Numbered from the stretch's first letter, positions 9,450 to 20,147 are shown. The stretch is 64,000 bases of DNA from Dactylonectria macrodidyma (GCA_020744425.1 JAGMUV010000036.1:186001-250000), one strand, 5' to 3'. Numbers and translations: made by a program. Notes: a model not told the origin generated them from the letters alone.

Positions 9450-11126
9450 ATGCCTGAATATACAGAGCAGGACCTACAAAACGCCATCGTGGACGTCAGG
9501 AATGGTGTTGCCGTCAGGACCGCTGCCACACGCCATGGAGTACCAAGAGGGACACTTCGCGCCCGCCTTAATGGTGCCCAACCTCAACGTACGGCACACG
9601 ACGACCAGCAGCGGCTCACAGCCAATCAGGAAGAACATCTTAAGCAATGGATTTTGCGGCAGGAGGCCCTCGGTTACGCGCCAACACACGCACAAGTGCG
9701 AGCAATCGCTAGCAGCGTGCTTAAACAACAAGGTGACCACAAGCCCCTAGGGAGGAAGTGGTCCAGTCACTTCGTGGAGCGCCATTTAGCCGTCAAGACA
9801 AAGTTAGGCCGTCGAACTGACTGGAAACGTATAAATGCGGCCACTCCGGATAATATCAGGCACTTGTTCAACCTATACGAGACTGTGAGCTGGATCCCTC
9901 CCCGGCGGAGGTACAACGCCGACGAGGGCGGCATTATGGAGGGCCAAGGCATTAACGGGCTTGTTATCGGCTCCTCGCAGGAGAATCCTAACGCGGTACC
10001 AGTCAAAACGATAAATGCCCGGACTTGGACGTCTATTGTGGAGTGCATCTCGGCGCTCGGGGTCGCTTTGAACCCCCTGGTCATCTTCAAGGCCAAAAGT
10101 ATCCAAGAACAATGGTTCAAGAAGGATTTCCTAGCTAAGCATCCTGGCTGGCATGTTACCTTTTCGGAAAACGGGTGGACAAGCAATGATATTGCTGTCG
10201 AGTGGCTAGGGAAGGTGTTTTTACCCCAAACGCAACCTGAGAACCCAGCTGATAGTCGCCTACTTATCGTCGACGGTCACGGCAGTCATACCTCGGACGA
10301 ATTTATGACTATGTGTTACCTAAACAACGTTCACTTACTCTTTTTCCCTGCTCATACTTCCCATGTCCTCCAGCCCTTGGATCTCGGCTGCTTTTCCAGT
10401 TTAAAAACGGCCTATCGTAGGCTAGTTGGCGAGCATACGGCTTTGACAGATACGACAAAGGTTGGAAAGGCAAACTTTCTCGAATTTTATGCGAAAGCTC
10501 GAGAAATTGGTCTTCGAAAGGAAAACGTTCAATCCGGGTGGAAGGCGACAGGCTTATACCCTAAAAACGTAGCCAAACCTCTAAATTCTCGATGGGTCGT
10601 GGTGGCTAAACGGCCAGCTATACCACTACGTGTCACCTCGGATATTTCAACACCAAAACGCGGCGGCGACGTCGTAAAGCTATTTGCTGAGAAGAGCGGC
10701 TCTCCCACTTCACGACTGTCTATTCGAAAAGCCGCTGCGGCGTTGGATAAGGTTGCGATGGAGGTTATACTAAGGGACCGTGAGATCGAACGCTTGCGGG
10801 TGCAACTCGCCCAGACAAAACCGCCTAAACGTCGCAAAATCGTCCAAGATCCGAACGAGCGCTTTGCAAGCCTTGCGCAGATACTTGCACAAGCTAATCG
10901 AGAGCCTCAACAACGTGTTCGGAAGGCAAGAAATGCGGTACAAGAGGTCATTATCGTGGGGGGGAGAGTAGCTCTGAGTCGGAAGAGGAGCCGGCACTGG
11001 CTCGACGGTCGGGACGCAATCGGCGACCAACAAAACGCTATATGGAGCGAGATTCAAGTGCAGACGAAGAAAGCGACTAAAGAGCGCCAAATGCGATTTT
11101 CCTTGTATTTTTACCGTTTAATTTGA
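9450..11126 (+). CDS. pogo/Fot1 transposase with a C-terminal frameshift
   Basis: ATG 9450 (MPEYTEQDLQNAI) gives 558 aa. Domains: an N-terminal psq-type helix-turn-helix (about residues 1-45, AVRTAATRHGVPRGTLRARL), a Tc5/CENP-B-type helix-turn-helix (about 55-125, PLGRKWSSHFVERH), and the DDE_1 core (about 150-320) with Asp in YNADEGG, Asp in LLIVDGHGSHTS and Asp in HTSHVLQPLDLG. A coiled-coil-like region follows. At the G7 run 10958-10964 the frame appears to shift: with one more G the protein would continue into an acidic/basic tail (ESSSESEEEP, then RRPTKRYMERDSS) ending at TAA 11078-11080, which looks far more like a natural pogo C-terminus than the current one. The catalytic core is unaffected. 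Confidence 0.9.
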   Translation: MPEYTEQDLQNAIVDVRNGVAVRTAATRHGVPRGTLRARLNGAQPQRTAHDDQQRLTANQEEHLKQWILRQEALGYAPTHAQVRAIASSVLKQQGDHKPLGRKWSSHFVERHLAVKTKLGRRTDWKRINAATPDNIRHLFNLYETVSWIPPRRRYNADEGGIMEGQGINGLVIGSSQENPNAVPVKTINARTWTSIVECISALGVALNPLVIFKAKSIQEQWFKKDFLAKHPGWHVTFSENGWTSNDIAVEWLGKVFLPQTQPENPADSRLLIVDGHGSHTSDEFMTMCYLNNVHLLFFPAHTSHVLQPLDLGCFSSLKTAYRRLVGEHTALTDTTKVGKANFLEFYAKAREIGLRKENVQSGWKATGLYPKNVAKPLNSRWVVVAKRPAIPLRVTSDISTPKRGGDVVKLFAEKSGSPTSRLSIRKAAAALDKVAMEVILRDREIERLRVQLAQTKPPKRRKIVQDPNERFASLAQILAQANREPQQRVRKARNAVQEVIIVGGRVALSRKRSRHWLDGRDAIGDQQNAIWSEIQVQTKKATKERQMRFSLYFYRLI

Positions 11127-11184
11127 CTTTGTTGCGACCTAGTTACGTCGATGTACCAGTTGTGCGATGTAGGCTAAATAGAGC

Positions 11185-11225
11185 GGGCCAAAGCCAGGGG
11201 TGGGCCAAAACTAGGGTGGGCGACT
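11185..11225 (-). repeat. Right TIR of the pogo element
   Basis: Reverse complement of the left TIR with one mismatch; TA follows at 11226-11227. Confidence 0.92.
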
Positions 11226-11624
11226 TACTACGCGCCGTATAGTTGTCGCGTTGGGTATACTCCTTGCTTTCAGAAGCAATGGCGGGACTATAGTAAGCGC
11301 TATGGTCCTCAGTTTTATCTTTGTGACCGTCATGGTGATGGTCCAGAGGTGTGGGATTTATGCACGCAGGAAGGTTGCCTTCCCTTACGTTTGCAAGCGC
11401 CAAGTTGTTTACGCGCAGAAGACTTGGGTCCTCATCTCCGTCATATCATGACCTCTCCTTTGACAATCGTAGAGAGGTTGTCCTTGGCAATAATGATCGC
11501 CTGTTCTTATATTGGCGTTATGTTAAGGTCTACGCGAGTGCTCGTGTCGGATCGGGTAGCAACAGTTGCAAGATTGTGTCTTGCGACCTATTCAAACTTA
11601 GCTCATGCCGTAAGTACGGAGTAG
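11226..11624 (+). pseudogene. 3' part of the gene interrupted by the pogo element
   Basis: Starting with the TA duplicate at 11226, the frame reads Y-Y-A-P-Y-S-C-R and stays open for 132 codons to a TAG at 11622-11624, in phase with the 8871-9284 segment. The element plus one TA is 1941 bp, a multiple of three. The segment has several Cys and aromatics (SCRVGYTPCFQKQW, YGPQFYLCDRHGDG) and then a Leu-rich stretch (PLTIVERLSLAIMIA). The Leu-rich part is faintly like the helices of large fungal incompatibility-type proteins, but this is not strong enough to name a family. The last section may include an unrecognised intron or drift, because a second frame (11351-11659) is also open. Confidence 0.55.
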
Positions 11625-11929
11625 GTAGAAGTTGGGAATGGCTTCACTTCGAACAGTAGTTTTAGTGTTTTTTTATTCGTCTCGCAAGCGGTCAATTGAG
11701 GAGCGAGCGTAGATCCAACCTAGTTATACCGGTAAGCCTATAAAGCTAGCAAGCTGTAGTCGTTCAATGATGCGAATATATCGCGGAGGTCACATAAAGT
11801 GAGGTTGTCATGTAGATGTAGAAAGATGGATGACGAGCTAAGACTGCAGTTGAGGACGGGAGCATAAGGTCTCCTTTCTCACGTGATGTTACATATAATG
11901 CCAGTCTGAAGCACCAGCAAGGCTCGAAA

Positions 11930-14917
11930 CCACTACATCCACTCCACTTTTGGACCAAGTAGAGTGGATGGACCATTTTTAGGCAATTACAAAGTGGATG
12001 TAGCACACTTTCGACCGGAGTGGAATGGATGTACACGTGGATTTATAAGTGGATTTTTGTAAGTGGACTTTTGAGGCTATTCACAACCTCGTCGACGCCT
12101 ATTCAGCCTCACTTTCAGAGGTTGACACTAACTCTTCAGCCTCTTGCTGCTGTGATGAATCGTCAACCTCGCTGGCGCTGTCCTCGCCCTCGAATAGCCA
12201 TTTTGACTCAGCAAGAGCCAGCTCGTCGTCGCTTAGAGTCCCACAGCCGGCATCCAGCTTACTTTCGAGGTGTGACTTAAGCAATGGATCCAGGTCCTTG
12301 ATAAGGCCAGCACGGTACCAAGAGCGTAAGACCTGACAAATGGCGATAATCTCAGCATCTAGGTTCGTACGCAACCCCGAGACCATCTTGCCAGCAGCTG
12401 AAAATAACCTCTCACACTCGGCTGACATCGGCTGGATCGTCAGGAAGTCCAAGGCCATCCTGGATAACCGAGGATATCTGCCTTGCTTAGTGATCCAGTA
12501 ACCAATTGGATCACGAACGTTGCCGTCGCTGGCGTCACGATCCGTCTGCCACGCTTGGTACTCGTCACCCACAATAGCTGCTGCGTAGGCTGGTATTGAG
12601 CTTGGCAGACGACTGTTCTTCTCGAAGGGATTGAAAAACCGAGGTCTTTTTGCTGGTGGCTCGTCGTCGCCTCTGCTGCTGCTGGTTCTAACCTCGAGAC
12701 GAGCGTAATCGGACAGCCAGACGTCGGCAACCATCTCTTTTGCCTTTTCAACCCAGCTAGGCTTATGAGCCCACGTTTCATCAAACCAGTCCCAACGATA
12801 AGCTGGATGGAGCGCCATAGCCGTATAGTAGATGGGCGTCTCGTCCAGCCGCCGATAATATTCATCCAGCTTATCCCAAGCAAGGTTGATTCCGATGCGG
12901 AAGTGCTCTGGATCAGGAAGCAAGCTGCTTATATTCTTCCAGTGTGTTAAGCAGCAACTCATAGCCAAGCACCACGTCCCAGATATTGCCATAGGAGCCA
13001 GTCCAGCCTTGCTTACGCCTGCGGATGTGTCCATCACCCTCAAGCGTCTTTACCACGGTCTCAAAAACAGTCAGAATAGCCTCCAAATGGTAAAGAACCT
13101 CCCAGTCTTTGTCCGTTAGCTGATTCTCGTCTCGGAGGATGCGTGGTTTTTTCGCCAACTTGGCTTGTGTTACTTGGCCAGTCTTTTTAGACCGATTTTC
13201 GTCCTCCCATTGCGCCTTATATTTGATCAGTAGGAGTTTGATAGAGGTTTTTAACCGTAGAGCCCTGCGGATCATGTAGAGTTGTGACAGCCAACGCGTG
13301 TCGTTCTCGATAATTAGCTTGAGTGGTTTCTTTGATCGGAGTTTAAGGGTGGTGGCGCGATTAATTTCGTCCTGTTAGATAAATCGAATTAGTATGAGAC
13401 GAATTAGATTTAACTTAGTAAAACCACTTACCCTCTGGACCTCCTTAAATAAGTAAATCAGCCGATGGCTAATACGCACATCAACTACGATATTATGTAA
13501 CTTGCTAACTGGTCCTCTTTTGCGCTATCAAGCGTATTTAGTATTAGATAATGCTTCAATACCTGATAATTACTGCTCGAACGCGTCAGCGTTTTTTCTA
13601 AATAAGAGCGCCTTGGCTAATAAGTTAATTATGTGGCCAAAATAGCGTTCTCGGCGTAGCCGGCCATCGAACCCAAGTTCAGCACCAATGACCTCCATTG
13701 CAGTATCGTTGTTTTCAGCATTGTCGAGCGTGAAATAGCCAATCTTCTCTGGACTCACGCCAAGAGTGTGTAGGACGTCGAGAACCTCCCTACCGATCGT
13801 TAAGCCAAAGTGACGATGAGCCTCTGGAACCCCAATCATGATTTTGCATGGCCGATTCTTCTTATCTCTGAAAAAACAAGCAATGCCATATAGGGCAAGC
13901 TTATTTCGAGACGCCCAGCCATCAAATGAGATATGAAGCGCTCTAGGGGAGTTCCTCAACACCTCGATAACCTTCTGCTTGTGGCGGTTGTACTCTTGAA
14001 TGATCTTATATCGGACAGCCGTGGCACTCAAGTTGGCATGTTAGATCGAAACAGAAGGGTTCAAATAGTCGAAGATTTCTAGGAGGATGCGGTTCTCGGC
14101 GAAGGAAAAGGACTGGTTGCTGCTGACGATTAACTCGACTAGCATACGTTGAAAGTGTTACTTATCAAAGCGTGAGATGAAGCTATTCGCGATATTCTGT
14201 TCCGTAGCCTTGTTGACGTCCAGTTTTAAAACAGAGGCAATAGTCGGCTGGTTCGATTTTAGTGCGCCTTCGGATTTCAGCTGTGCTATGCTCTTTTTCT
14301 CTCCCTCTGGTGCTGGTGTTTTGTGTTCACGCCATAGATAATTTGCCGCGTTCTGGAGACCTGAAGAGGTAAAACTCGCGATAATGGGACGATTTCTGAG
14401 GATACAGTCCTTGCAAGCCCATTTGCGTAAGCCATGACGTTGAATATCGTAGCCAAAGTCCCACAGCCAAGAGCTAGTATCACGAGCGCGTTCTGACCAA
14501 GTCCAGCCTCTGAAATGGTGAAAAAGACGGTCTTCGAGGTGCTGCTGTTGGCCTGGCTGGGTGGCTGACATCGTTAAAAAATTTTTGGCAAAAACAACAG
14601 CAGGAAATCTTAGAAAACGCGCTTAATAGGGGTAGGGTCTCGTATAATGCTATAAGATTAGCTGTAGGGGTGATAGATCTCGGCTAACTTGGGTCCAGCT
14701 ACCTCGATTTAATAGGCATTTATATACTAAAATAAGTACTATGAACCGTACAGGGTCAGGGAATATCCCACGGTACCTAAATCCACCTAAATCCACTCCA
14801 CTACATCCACTTTCAGGTCCAAGTGTAGTGGATTATTATGTAATCTGAGCGCCGACAAGTGGATGTAATAGAGATGGACCACTTATATGTGGTCCACGTG
14901 GATTTGCAGTGTAGTGG
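11930..14917 (-). mobile_element. Decayed hAT transposon with repeated subterminal motifs
   Basis: The element is about 2.99 kb, bounded by the inverted end CCACTACA (11930-11937) and TGTAGTGG (14910-14917). Both ends are filled with short (A)TCCAC/GTGGAT motifs in both orientations (11930-12062 and 14784-14905), a typical arrangement for hAT transposase-binding subterminal repeats. The 8 bp outside the ends are GCTCGAAA and GTTCGACC, matching at five of eight positions, so a target duplication is not proven. Between the ends is a decayed hAT transposase on the minus strand. Confidence 0.75.
12099..14571 (-). pseudogene. hAT transposase, disabled by five stops and a frameshift
   Basis: From ATG 14571 (MSATQPGQQQHLED) one frame runs to the C-terminus through stops TAA 14158-14160, TAA 14041-14043, TAA 13570-13572, TGA 13528-13530 and TAG 13525-13527. 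A likely 60-bp intron lies at 13372-13431 (GTAAGT donor, CTAAT, AACAG acceptor), and a one-base frameshift near 12915-12920 joins EEYKQLAS to DPEHFRIGINLAW. Domains: BED-like zinc region (WACKDCILRN, residues about 45-70), catalytic RNase H-like segments (HISFDGWASRNKLALYGI, YFTLDNAENND, GHIINLLAKA), the NDTRW motif after the intron, and the C-terminal hAT dimerisation motif (SAECERLFSAAGKMV). Nearly every stop fits C to T or G to A at CpA/TpG, the RIP pattern. Confidence 0.85.
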
Positions 14918-16023
14918 GTTCGACCCTTGAGCACCAGGCCCAAGACTGGTTCTTCACGTATCATTCAACCACGGTTATAGCAAGACCTTTTGACTCAATC
15001 GGCTAGGATTCAGTCTTTTCGCATCAGATGTGTAGCGACTTCGTCTGACACGCACGCAAAGCCGCATATCTTGCATACCACGATCCGATATTGTAAAAGA
15101 TAGATGAATGGCTCCATTCTTAGTGGGAAAGGAGGGATATTATTTACGAGGATGACTGTTTACTGGAAAGCTTAATACACATTGTCTTTTAGATTGCAAG
15201 AAACGCGCCTCGTTCGTGATATGAACCCATGTCGCGTTTCTTATATAATCCTTCGACTTGCTTGTTTCAATGTATCTTCAGTCTTCTCCTCTTTATTTGC
15301 AGTACCTCTTCCTTTATATGCTCTCTGTTCTATTTTAAATGGGATTATAGTAAGGAAAGGCGGCCGTTAGGAATTGCAGTTTATTTTTATAATTATGCGT
15401 TATTTACTGCAGTTCCTCAAAACTGCCTGTTCTTAACCTAAGATGCATGGCGTGGGAACCAAAGGAAGATACGGAGTAGAGTGGCAGGCAATCGTCTAGT
15501 GTAGTGGCTATAGAGAAGTGGCTGGTGGAAATGTGGCTAAGTGCTCGGTTTTAATTGGCTGAGCATAAATGAACACTACTAGGGTATCAGGAATGAACTC
15601 TACCCCGGGAAAGTGGGGCCTGAAAATGAACTCTAGTACGGAGTACGGAGTACTCTGTAGTACTCCTAAGTAACCGGCAGGGTTATGAGAGTGTGGCGTC
15701 GTTAGCGTGGGACACGACTTTTGAAATGGACGTCCGTACAGTTGATAGTTATTGTACAGTAGGCAGTATAACAACGCCATTTTTCAAATGGAAGGGCAGG
15801 TTGCAGGGATTCGCAGCGAATGAGAGCATTTAGATGGCTTTTTTGGACTGAAACAAAGAAGTAATAGGGATGTGGACATAATCGCACCTGAGCTATTCCT
15901 TGTCTTGCATTGTTATTACATACCAACCTTCTTTGTGGTCTCCGTCCATTAGTCTTGGGCAGTATCCCAAAAAACAACCATCAACGCCGCATCCTAGGGT
16001 ATCTCCTGTCGTCAATCATTGCA
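14918..16023. other. Intergenic stretch with a TACGGAG palindrome
   Basis: No coding sequence is supported. Around 15634-15663 a TACGGAGTACGGAGTACTC block is followed by a partly inverted version (GTAGTACTCC), a type of short GTAC-centred repeat common in ascomycete intergenic DNA. The rest is unremarkable; it contains the downstream region of the HNH gene. Confidence 0.4.
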
Positions 16024-17772
16024 TCATCCCAACTTGGCCAGCTCCCAGTTCACGTCGGCCAAAAACGCCCGGCTATTCCATGGCGTGATGTAGCCATCCC
16101 AATATGAATTGTGGTACTTATCCATCGTCTCGCCGTCCTCGTCCTGGACCCAGACGGCTTCCTCGCTCCCAGAGATTCGTCGCCGCTTCTTGCGACCAAG
16201 GTCGTCCACGTCCATCAAGGTGTGCTCCTCGCCTTCTCTCAGCATCACCTGGTCAGGTGGACTAGACCCGCGCCAAGGCAGACTTGATGCCGACGAGCCG
16301 TCCGTTGATAATAGTGCGGCGTCGTGGGTGACCTGGTTTGGGCTAGCAGAGTCGTTTTGCGCCGGCCGTGCCCGTTTCGACGGATCTCCAGGGGGCCTCT
16401 GTAACGACTGGGAATTATCAGCGTCGTCACTGGCGTTCACACTTGAGATGATAGGTATATTGGACCCCGGGTCAAAGGGTGAAACGGTTCCTGAGACGAC
16501 CGATCTCGTCCCCACCTCAGAGGCAGGTTGCTGCTCTGCCAAAGGTATCTCAGCGGCCATGTTCTCGATGCAGCACATCTCGTAATGGTGACGTAGGGCC
16601 CTGCGATCTATGCTCGACGGCAGCCGGGCAATCGAGCCGTGATAGTCGGAGATGACATCGTATGGCACAAAGACACGGATCCGCAATGTGTCGGGATGGA
16701 TAGAGAAGAGGCGAGCGTCGAAGAGCTCATGGAGATGGCTCAGCAGCAGGATGCCGTTCTTGGCTGACCAGGTGCGGTCCCAGGCCTCGCGGAGGCGGCG
16801 CGCACTGTACCTGCTGTCGTTGGGGAAAGCCATAGGGACTGGGTAGACATGGTAGTGCTGTTGGGGCACGATGTGGCATGCTTGCAGGGCTGGGCCGATG
16901 GCCGGAGTCACACACCATGATCGGCCTTTGCCTGTCACGGCGCACTTGCCACTAGCAACAAGGCAAGATGTGCGGAACGCTGTCATGGTCTGGCGAGCAG
17001 TCTCGATCGGAATGTCCATAGTAGGCGGAGCAACCAGGCTCGCAACGTCATCATCGCCGCCTGCGTCCTGGGGGTTGGAGCGGACATCTTTATTCGGGGA
17101 CACAGAGCCGGAGACGGAGCGTTTCGGGGGCGACTGCGAGCCTCGAGTGGGACGCACAGTTTTGCGGTATGGTAGTCGAGAGAAGCCCGGGTCCTTGGAT
17201 CCTTTGTTGGGGGGAAGATATCGATCGTCTCGGCGGAGGGATGGGTAGGGGATATCCTTCGCACAGCCGGCTGGGGAGAGTGATTGTTAGCCGAGTTGAC
17301 GCCCAAAGGCATATACTGGGTCAAACCAACCTCGTAGGTGGGCCGCCAGCGGTTCCGTCAGAGCAAGGCCGCAGTCCGTGTGTCGGACGACATGGAAGCG
17401 TGATATAGACGGCTGCGCCAGGTCCGCCGACAGCTCACACGGCGGTGCAGACACAGGTTGGTCAAGATATTGGCCCCAGATCAACGCCGGAGTGGAAGCA
17501 TCAGTTTCGGGCGGAGGTAGGTTGACGTTGACAAAGCCTGCGTGTCCAAATGCAACATCGCTCCAAGGGTCGCTCGGTTCGTTGTCGGTGGCTCCAGCGT
17601 TTGGCGGAATCTCAAAGCAGAGGCGCAGCTCGTCGACCACATCGCGATAGCTCAAGGTGTTGCTGTCGGGAGGGTGGAACAGGCCGGCAAAGTGGTCCTT
17701 GTTGGGGCCAGCCAGAAAATGGATGTTCCATCCATGGGCGCGCATCTGCGGCGTGACCGCTGCGCTGGACAT
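16024..17772 (-). CDS. HNH nuclease-domain protein (two exons)
   Basis: Exon 1 is 17772-17331 (ATG 17772, MSSAAVTPQMRAHGW) and exon 2 is 17270-16024. The 60-bp intron 17271-17330 has a GTTGGT donor, a GCTAAC branch site 16 nt before the end and a CCCCAG acceptor, and splicing keeps the frame, giving 562 aa. The central part (exon 2) holds an HNH_2-type nuclease domain as found in many fungal proteins: GKCAVTGKGRSWCV, then ACHIVPQQHYHVYP with the HxxP core, WSAKNGILLLSHLHELFD with the Asn and His metal-binding region. The N-terminal domain is unassigned, and the C-terminal 200 residues are Ser/Pro/Asp-rich with a nuclear-type basic patch (GRKKRRRIS). The frame is intact and of normal composition, so I take it as a cellular gene. 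Such proteins are widespread but mostly uncharacterised; DNA cleavage is inferred from the domain only. Confidence 0.85.
17271..17330 (-). other. Intron of the HNH gene
   Basis: GTTGGT at the 5' end, GGCTAACAAT branch region and CTCTCCCCAG at the 3' end. Removal joins the exons through a GCC codon and avoids the stop that ends the exon-1 frame. Confidence 0.85.
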
Positions 17773-18405
17773 GGTTCTCAAGTCGAGCGGGCGGCACGCG
17801 CTGTTCAAACTGTTTCTCGTTGGTGCTCGTTGAGGCGGGAATTGGATATTGATGAACAGACAATTTAGGGAATTGTTGATGGAGAGAGCAAGCTTTGGGT
17901 GCGTGCCTCAGGCAGTGACGTTTGAGATGAACTGTTGGCGGGGCAACAATCCACTCTTGCCCCGCAACGTGGCCAGGTGCTTCATCCACGCCTCAAGCGA
18001 ATGTTTGCCTGGCCCAGTTTTGTTGAGTAAGCCGCCATTTCGTCCTTCCATGCCTCGGACACAGCCTACATCAAGTCTCACTTCATTTGGCCTGATGGAG
18101 GTGACTCCGCGAAATGGCTATAGCACCATGATGCCACATCAGAATGGTCATCATAGTTGGGACTAGCCGCAGGAATACCCAGCTAAGCATCTTGAGAGGC
18201 GATTTGAGTGCTTTGGATTGGTCGCTCTCTGCCCCCTGAGCTGCCTTACCATGCAGGTACCCCTCCACCGGTAAGACCCCTCTGCCGGTAAGCAAAAAAA
18301 ATTTTTCCCCATACAAAATTCACTTTTTCAACCTCATGGGAAAAACTTAACAAAAACAGTTGAAATAAATTTATTCCCAGAATTCGGGTTAGAACTGAAT
18401 AAATT
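17773..18405. other. Upstream region of the HNH gene and piggyBac remnant end
   Basis: There is no supported gene. It should contain the HNH promoter next to 17773. At 18259-18275 and 18276-18292 two 17-bp direct repeats (ACCCCTCCACCGGTAAG and a variant) occur, followed by an A/T-rich tract; they may be subterminal repeats of the adjacent piggyBac remnant. No TTAA-flanked TIR was proven. Confidence 0.45.
18259..18292. repeat. Two tandem 17-bp repeats near the piggyBac remnant
   Basis: ACCCCTCCACCGGTAAG followed by ACCCCTCTGCCGGTAAG. Only two bases (CA versus TG) differ, a change of the kind RIP makes on alternate strands. Confidence 0.8.
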
Positions 18406-18666
18406 TTAATACTTTCTCGGTCTTTTTACTTCACGGCCGCTGCGGGTGCGTACGACGGGTAACTCTTCCGCCTCCGAATTTGAACTTCCATCCTCTTGCA
18501 TCCCTCCCCTTGATTTGGGGGAATTTGTAGGTGGGTCATATACACGTGACTTGTACATGCCTAGGACGTGACAGATCCCTTTGACTGTGTTAAGGCTCCA
18601 GACAGGGGGTCGCAGGGGGGTCGGCCCAATTAGGGAACGAGCGTTCAGGGGTACATCAATTCCCAC
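18406..18666 (-). other. Open frame continuing after the piggyBac stop
   Basis: In the same frame as the piggyBac ORF and directly after its TAG (18667-18669), 86 codons remain open and end with a basic RTRSGREVKRPRKY. It begins with GTG, not ATG. It may be untranslated, a C-terminal extension after a mutated codon, or an exon. The zinc-binding Cys cluster typical of piggyBac C-termini lies before the stop, so the stop could be natural. Confidence 0.3.
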
Positions 18667-20005
18667 CTATTTTGTATGGTGATAGAAGTCCCAGCAATCC
18701 TGCGAGCTACAAAGAGCTACATCGCACTGGTCACAGCCACCGCGAGACTGCCGCCGGATCCGGACCCTGTTGCCGTCGGCCTCACTCAACGGCCGCCGCG
18801 AGCTTCGTGACCTGACCTCTCCACGCCGTACGCCCTGACATGCGAGGCAGTTACCCTTTTTCCCTCGCTGGACGTATTTATGCTGTGACAGAGGCGTAAA
18901 TTCGTCTCCCGCCCGAAACCTCTGCCTAGAGTCAGATTGACCGCTGTACGCCTGGACGAGGTCATCAACAAGGCGCCCTCGCCACTTAGCCTGACGTGTA
19001 TATGACTTCCAAATAGGCTTGCCGCGTAGCTGAAGAAGGTAACTGTTGACTACAATGACGTCAATTAGGTAGGACCAAGCTAGGGCTTGCCAACCCCCTC
19101 GGCGCACACGGTGTTCGAAGCCCAAATATGACCTCAGTTGGTCACCGCGGTCTACCCCGTTCATCTCGTCATTGTAGAAGGCAGCAACAGACGGGATAAT
19201 AATCTCTTTCACTGGCTCGTCACCGAAAAATCGCTGTATTGGGCGTGCTCGAATTTGGTCTGTTGTCGGCCTCTTGCGTAACCGAAGGACGGTCTCGTCG
19301 CCTGCGTACACAGTAGATAAGAACAACACAAGGGCGTTGTCTTTCCACGCGATCTGATTTACCTGGCCCAGGGCAAATTAGTAGGGCATTTACAGCTAAA
19401 GCTGTCTGCTTGACTGACCTTATTATCCTTAGTTGGGACGGTCCTGATTTCGTTGAATTTGATATTTGCGGCAGCTGTGTTATCGTCATTTTTGAGCTTG
19501 ACTAAGGGCTTGTAGATGCCACAGTTGACTCGGGCTGTACCCGTAGCGCCGTGGCCGTGCTCGCGGAGGCTGCGTAGGAGGTCGGGAGAGGAAAAGAGGT
19601 TATCGATAAAGACGTGATAGTTGGCTTCTGGCAGCAAGTTTAGTAGGGCAACAACCACAGCCTGCGTCGGGTTCAGATAGACTGTCTTCTCCTGCTTGGC
19701 CTCACGCCGCCGTTGCCGGGCAGGCTTGAGACCAACAGGTCCAAACCTAGGTCCGGGCCTATGCCAAATCCAACGTAGGAAATAGCCCTGCTGTGCTGCA
19801 ACCCAAACTTTGAAGCCGACGGGGATCGGCTTGTTAGGGACTCTTGTTGTCTCTTTTGACCTCCCGGTATAGCGGGCCATACACTCATCTACAGCGATGC
19901 AAGTGCCTGGAACATAGAAATCCGTAGACACGCGCTGTATGTGGTCAGACCACGGCGTCACACGGTCATAGGTGAGGGCGCTGTTGCTGCTTATGGTGAT
20001 GTGAG
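18667..20005 (-). pseudogene. piggyBac transposase, 5'-truncated by an LTR
   Basis: Exon 1 runs from 20005 (frame enters directly from the LTR boundary as THITISSNSALTYDR) to 19419; an intron is at 19363-19418 (GTCAGT donor, GGCCAG acceptor, 56 bp); exon 2 runs 19362-18667. The DDE_Tnp_1_7 core is present: first Asp in CIAVDECMARYTGR, second in VFIDNLFSSPDLL, third in MNGVDRGDQ, followed by the aromatic WSYLIDVIVVNSY region. A Cys-rich C-terminal domain (CLACQG, CDQCDVALCSSQDCWDFYHH) matches the piggyBac zinc domain. The N-terminal portion before the first catalytic Asp is missing because element A's LTR begins at 20006. There are no internal stops in what remains. Confidence 0.85.
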
Positions 20006-20147
20006 TGTTGAAATGAGCATGTTATGTTGATTGAAGGAGAAGAAAAACTAGCGCTAACAAGCGGAAGCTATTGACAAGAAGACATCCACATCCCCACCAC
20101 CAATGGATCGGAATAGCCATTGATCCGTTAAACAACGGATCTCAACA
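20006..20147 (-). repeat. LTR of element A (3' LTR on the coding strand)
   Basis: 142 bp, TGTTGA...TCAACA inverted termini. It is homologous to 26494-26627 plus 32153-32159, with about nine differences, several of transition type. Confidence 0.88.

Larger units (their letters stand above)
9287..11225 (+). mobile_element. pogo/Fot1-type Tc1-mariner transposon
   Basis: This 1939-bp element has 41-bp TIRs (9287-9327 and 11185-11225) beginning AGTCGCCCACCCTAG, differing at a single base (position 18), and is flanked by TA on both sides (9285-9286 and 11226-11227), the Tc1/mariner target duplication. Its length is close to that of Fot1-type elements. It carries one transposase gene and lies inside the reading frame of another gene. 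Confidence 0.95.

Noticed and set aside
13372..13431. In-frame coding segment with one stop instead of an intron in the hAT gene
   Set aside because: It is a multiple of three with a single TAA, so this is possible, but the GTAAGT donor, CTAAT branch and AACAG acceptor, and the smooth joining of EVQR to DEINR, favour an intron.
14911..14921. B-box-like GGTTCGACCC at the hAT edge as a tRNA gene
   Set aside because: No matching A box or acceptor stem nearby; probably chance overlap with the element end.
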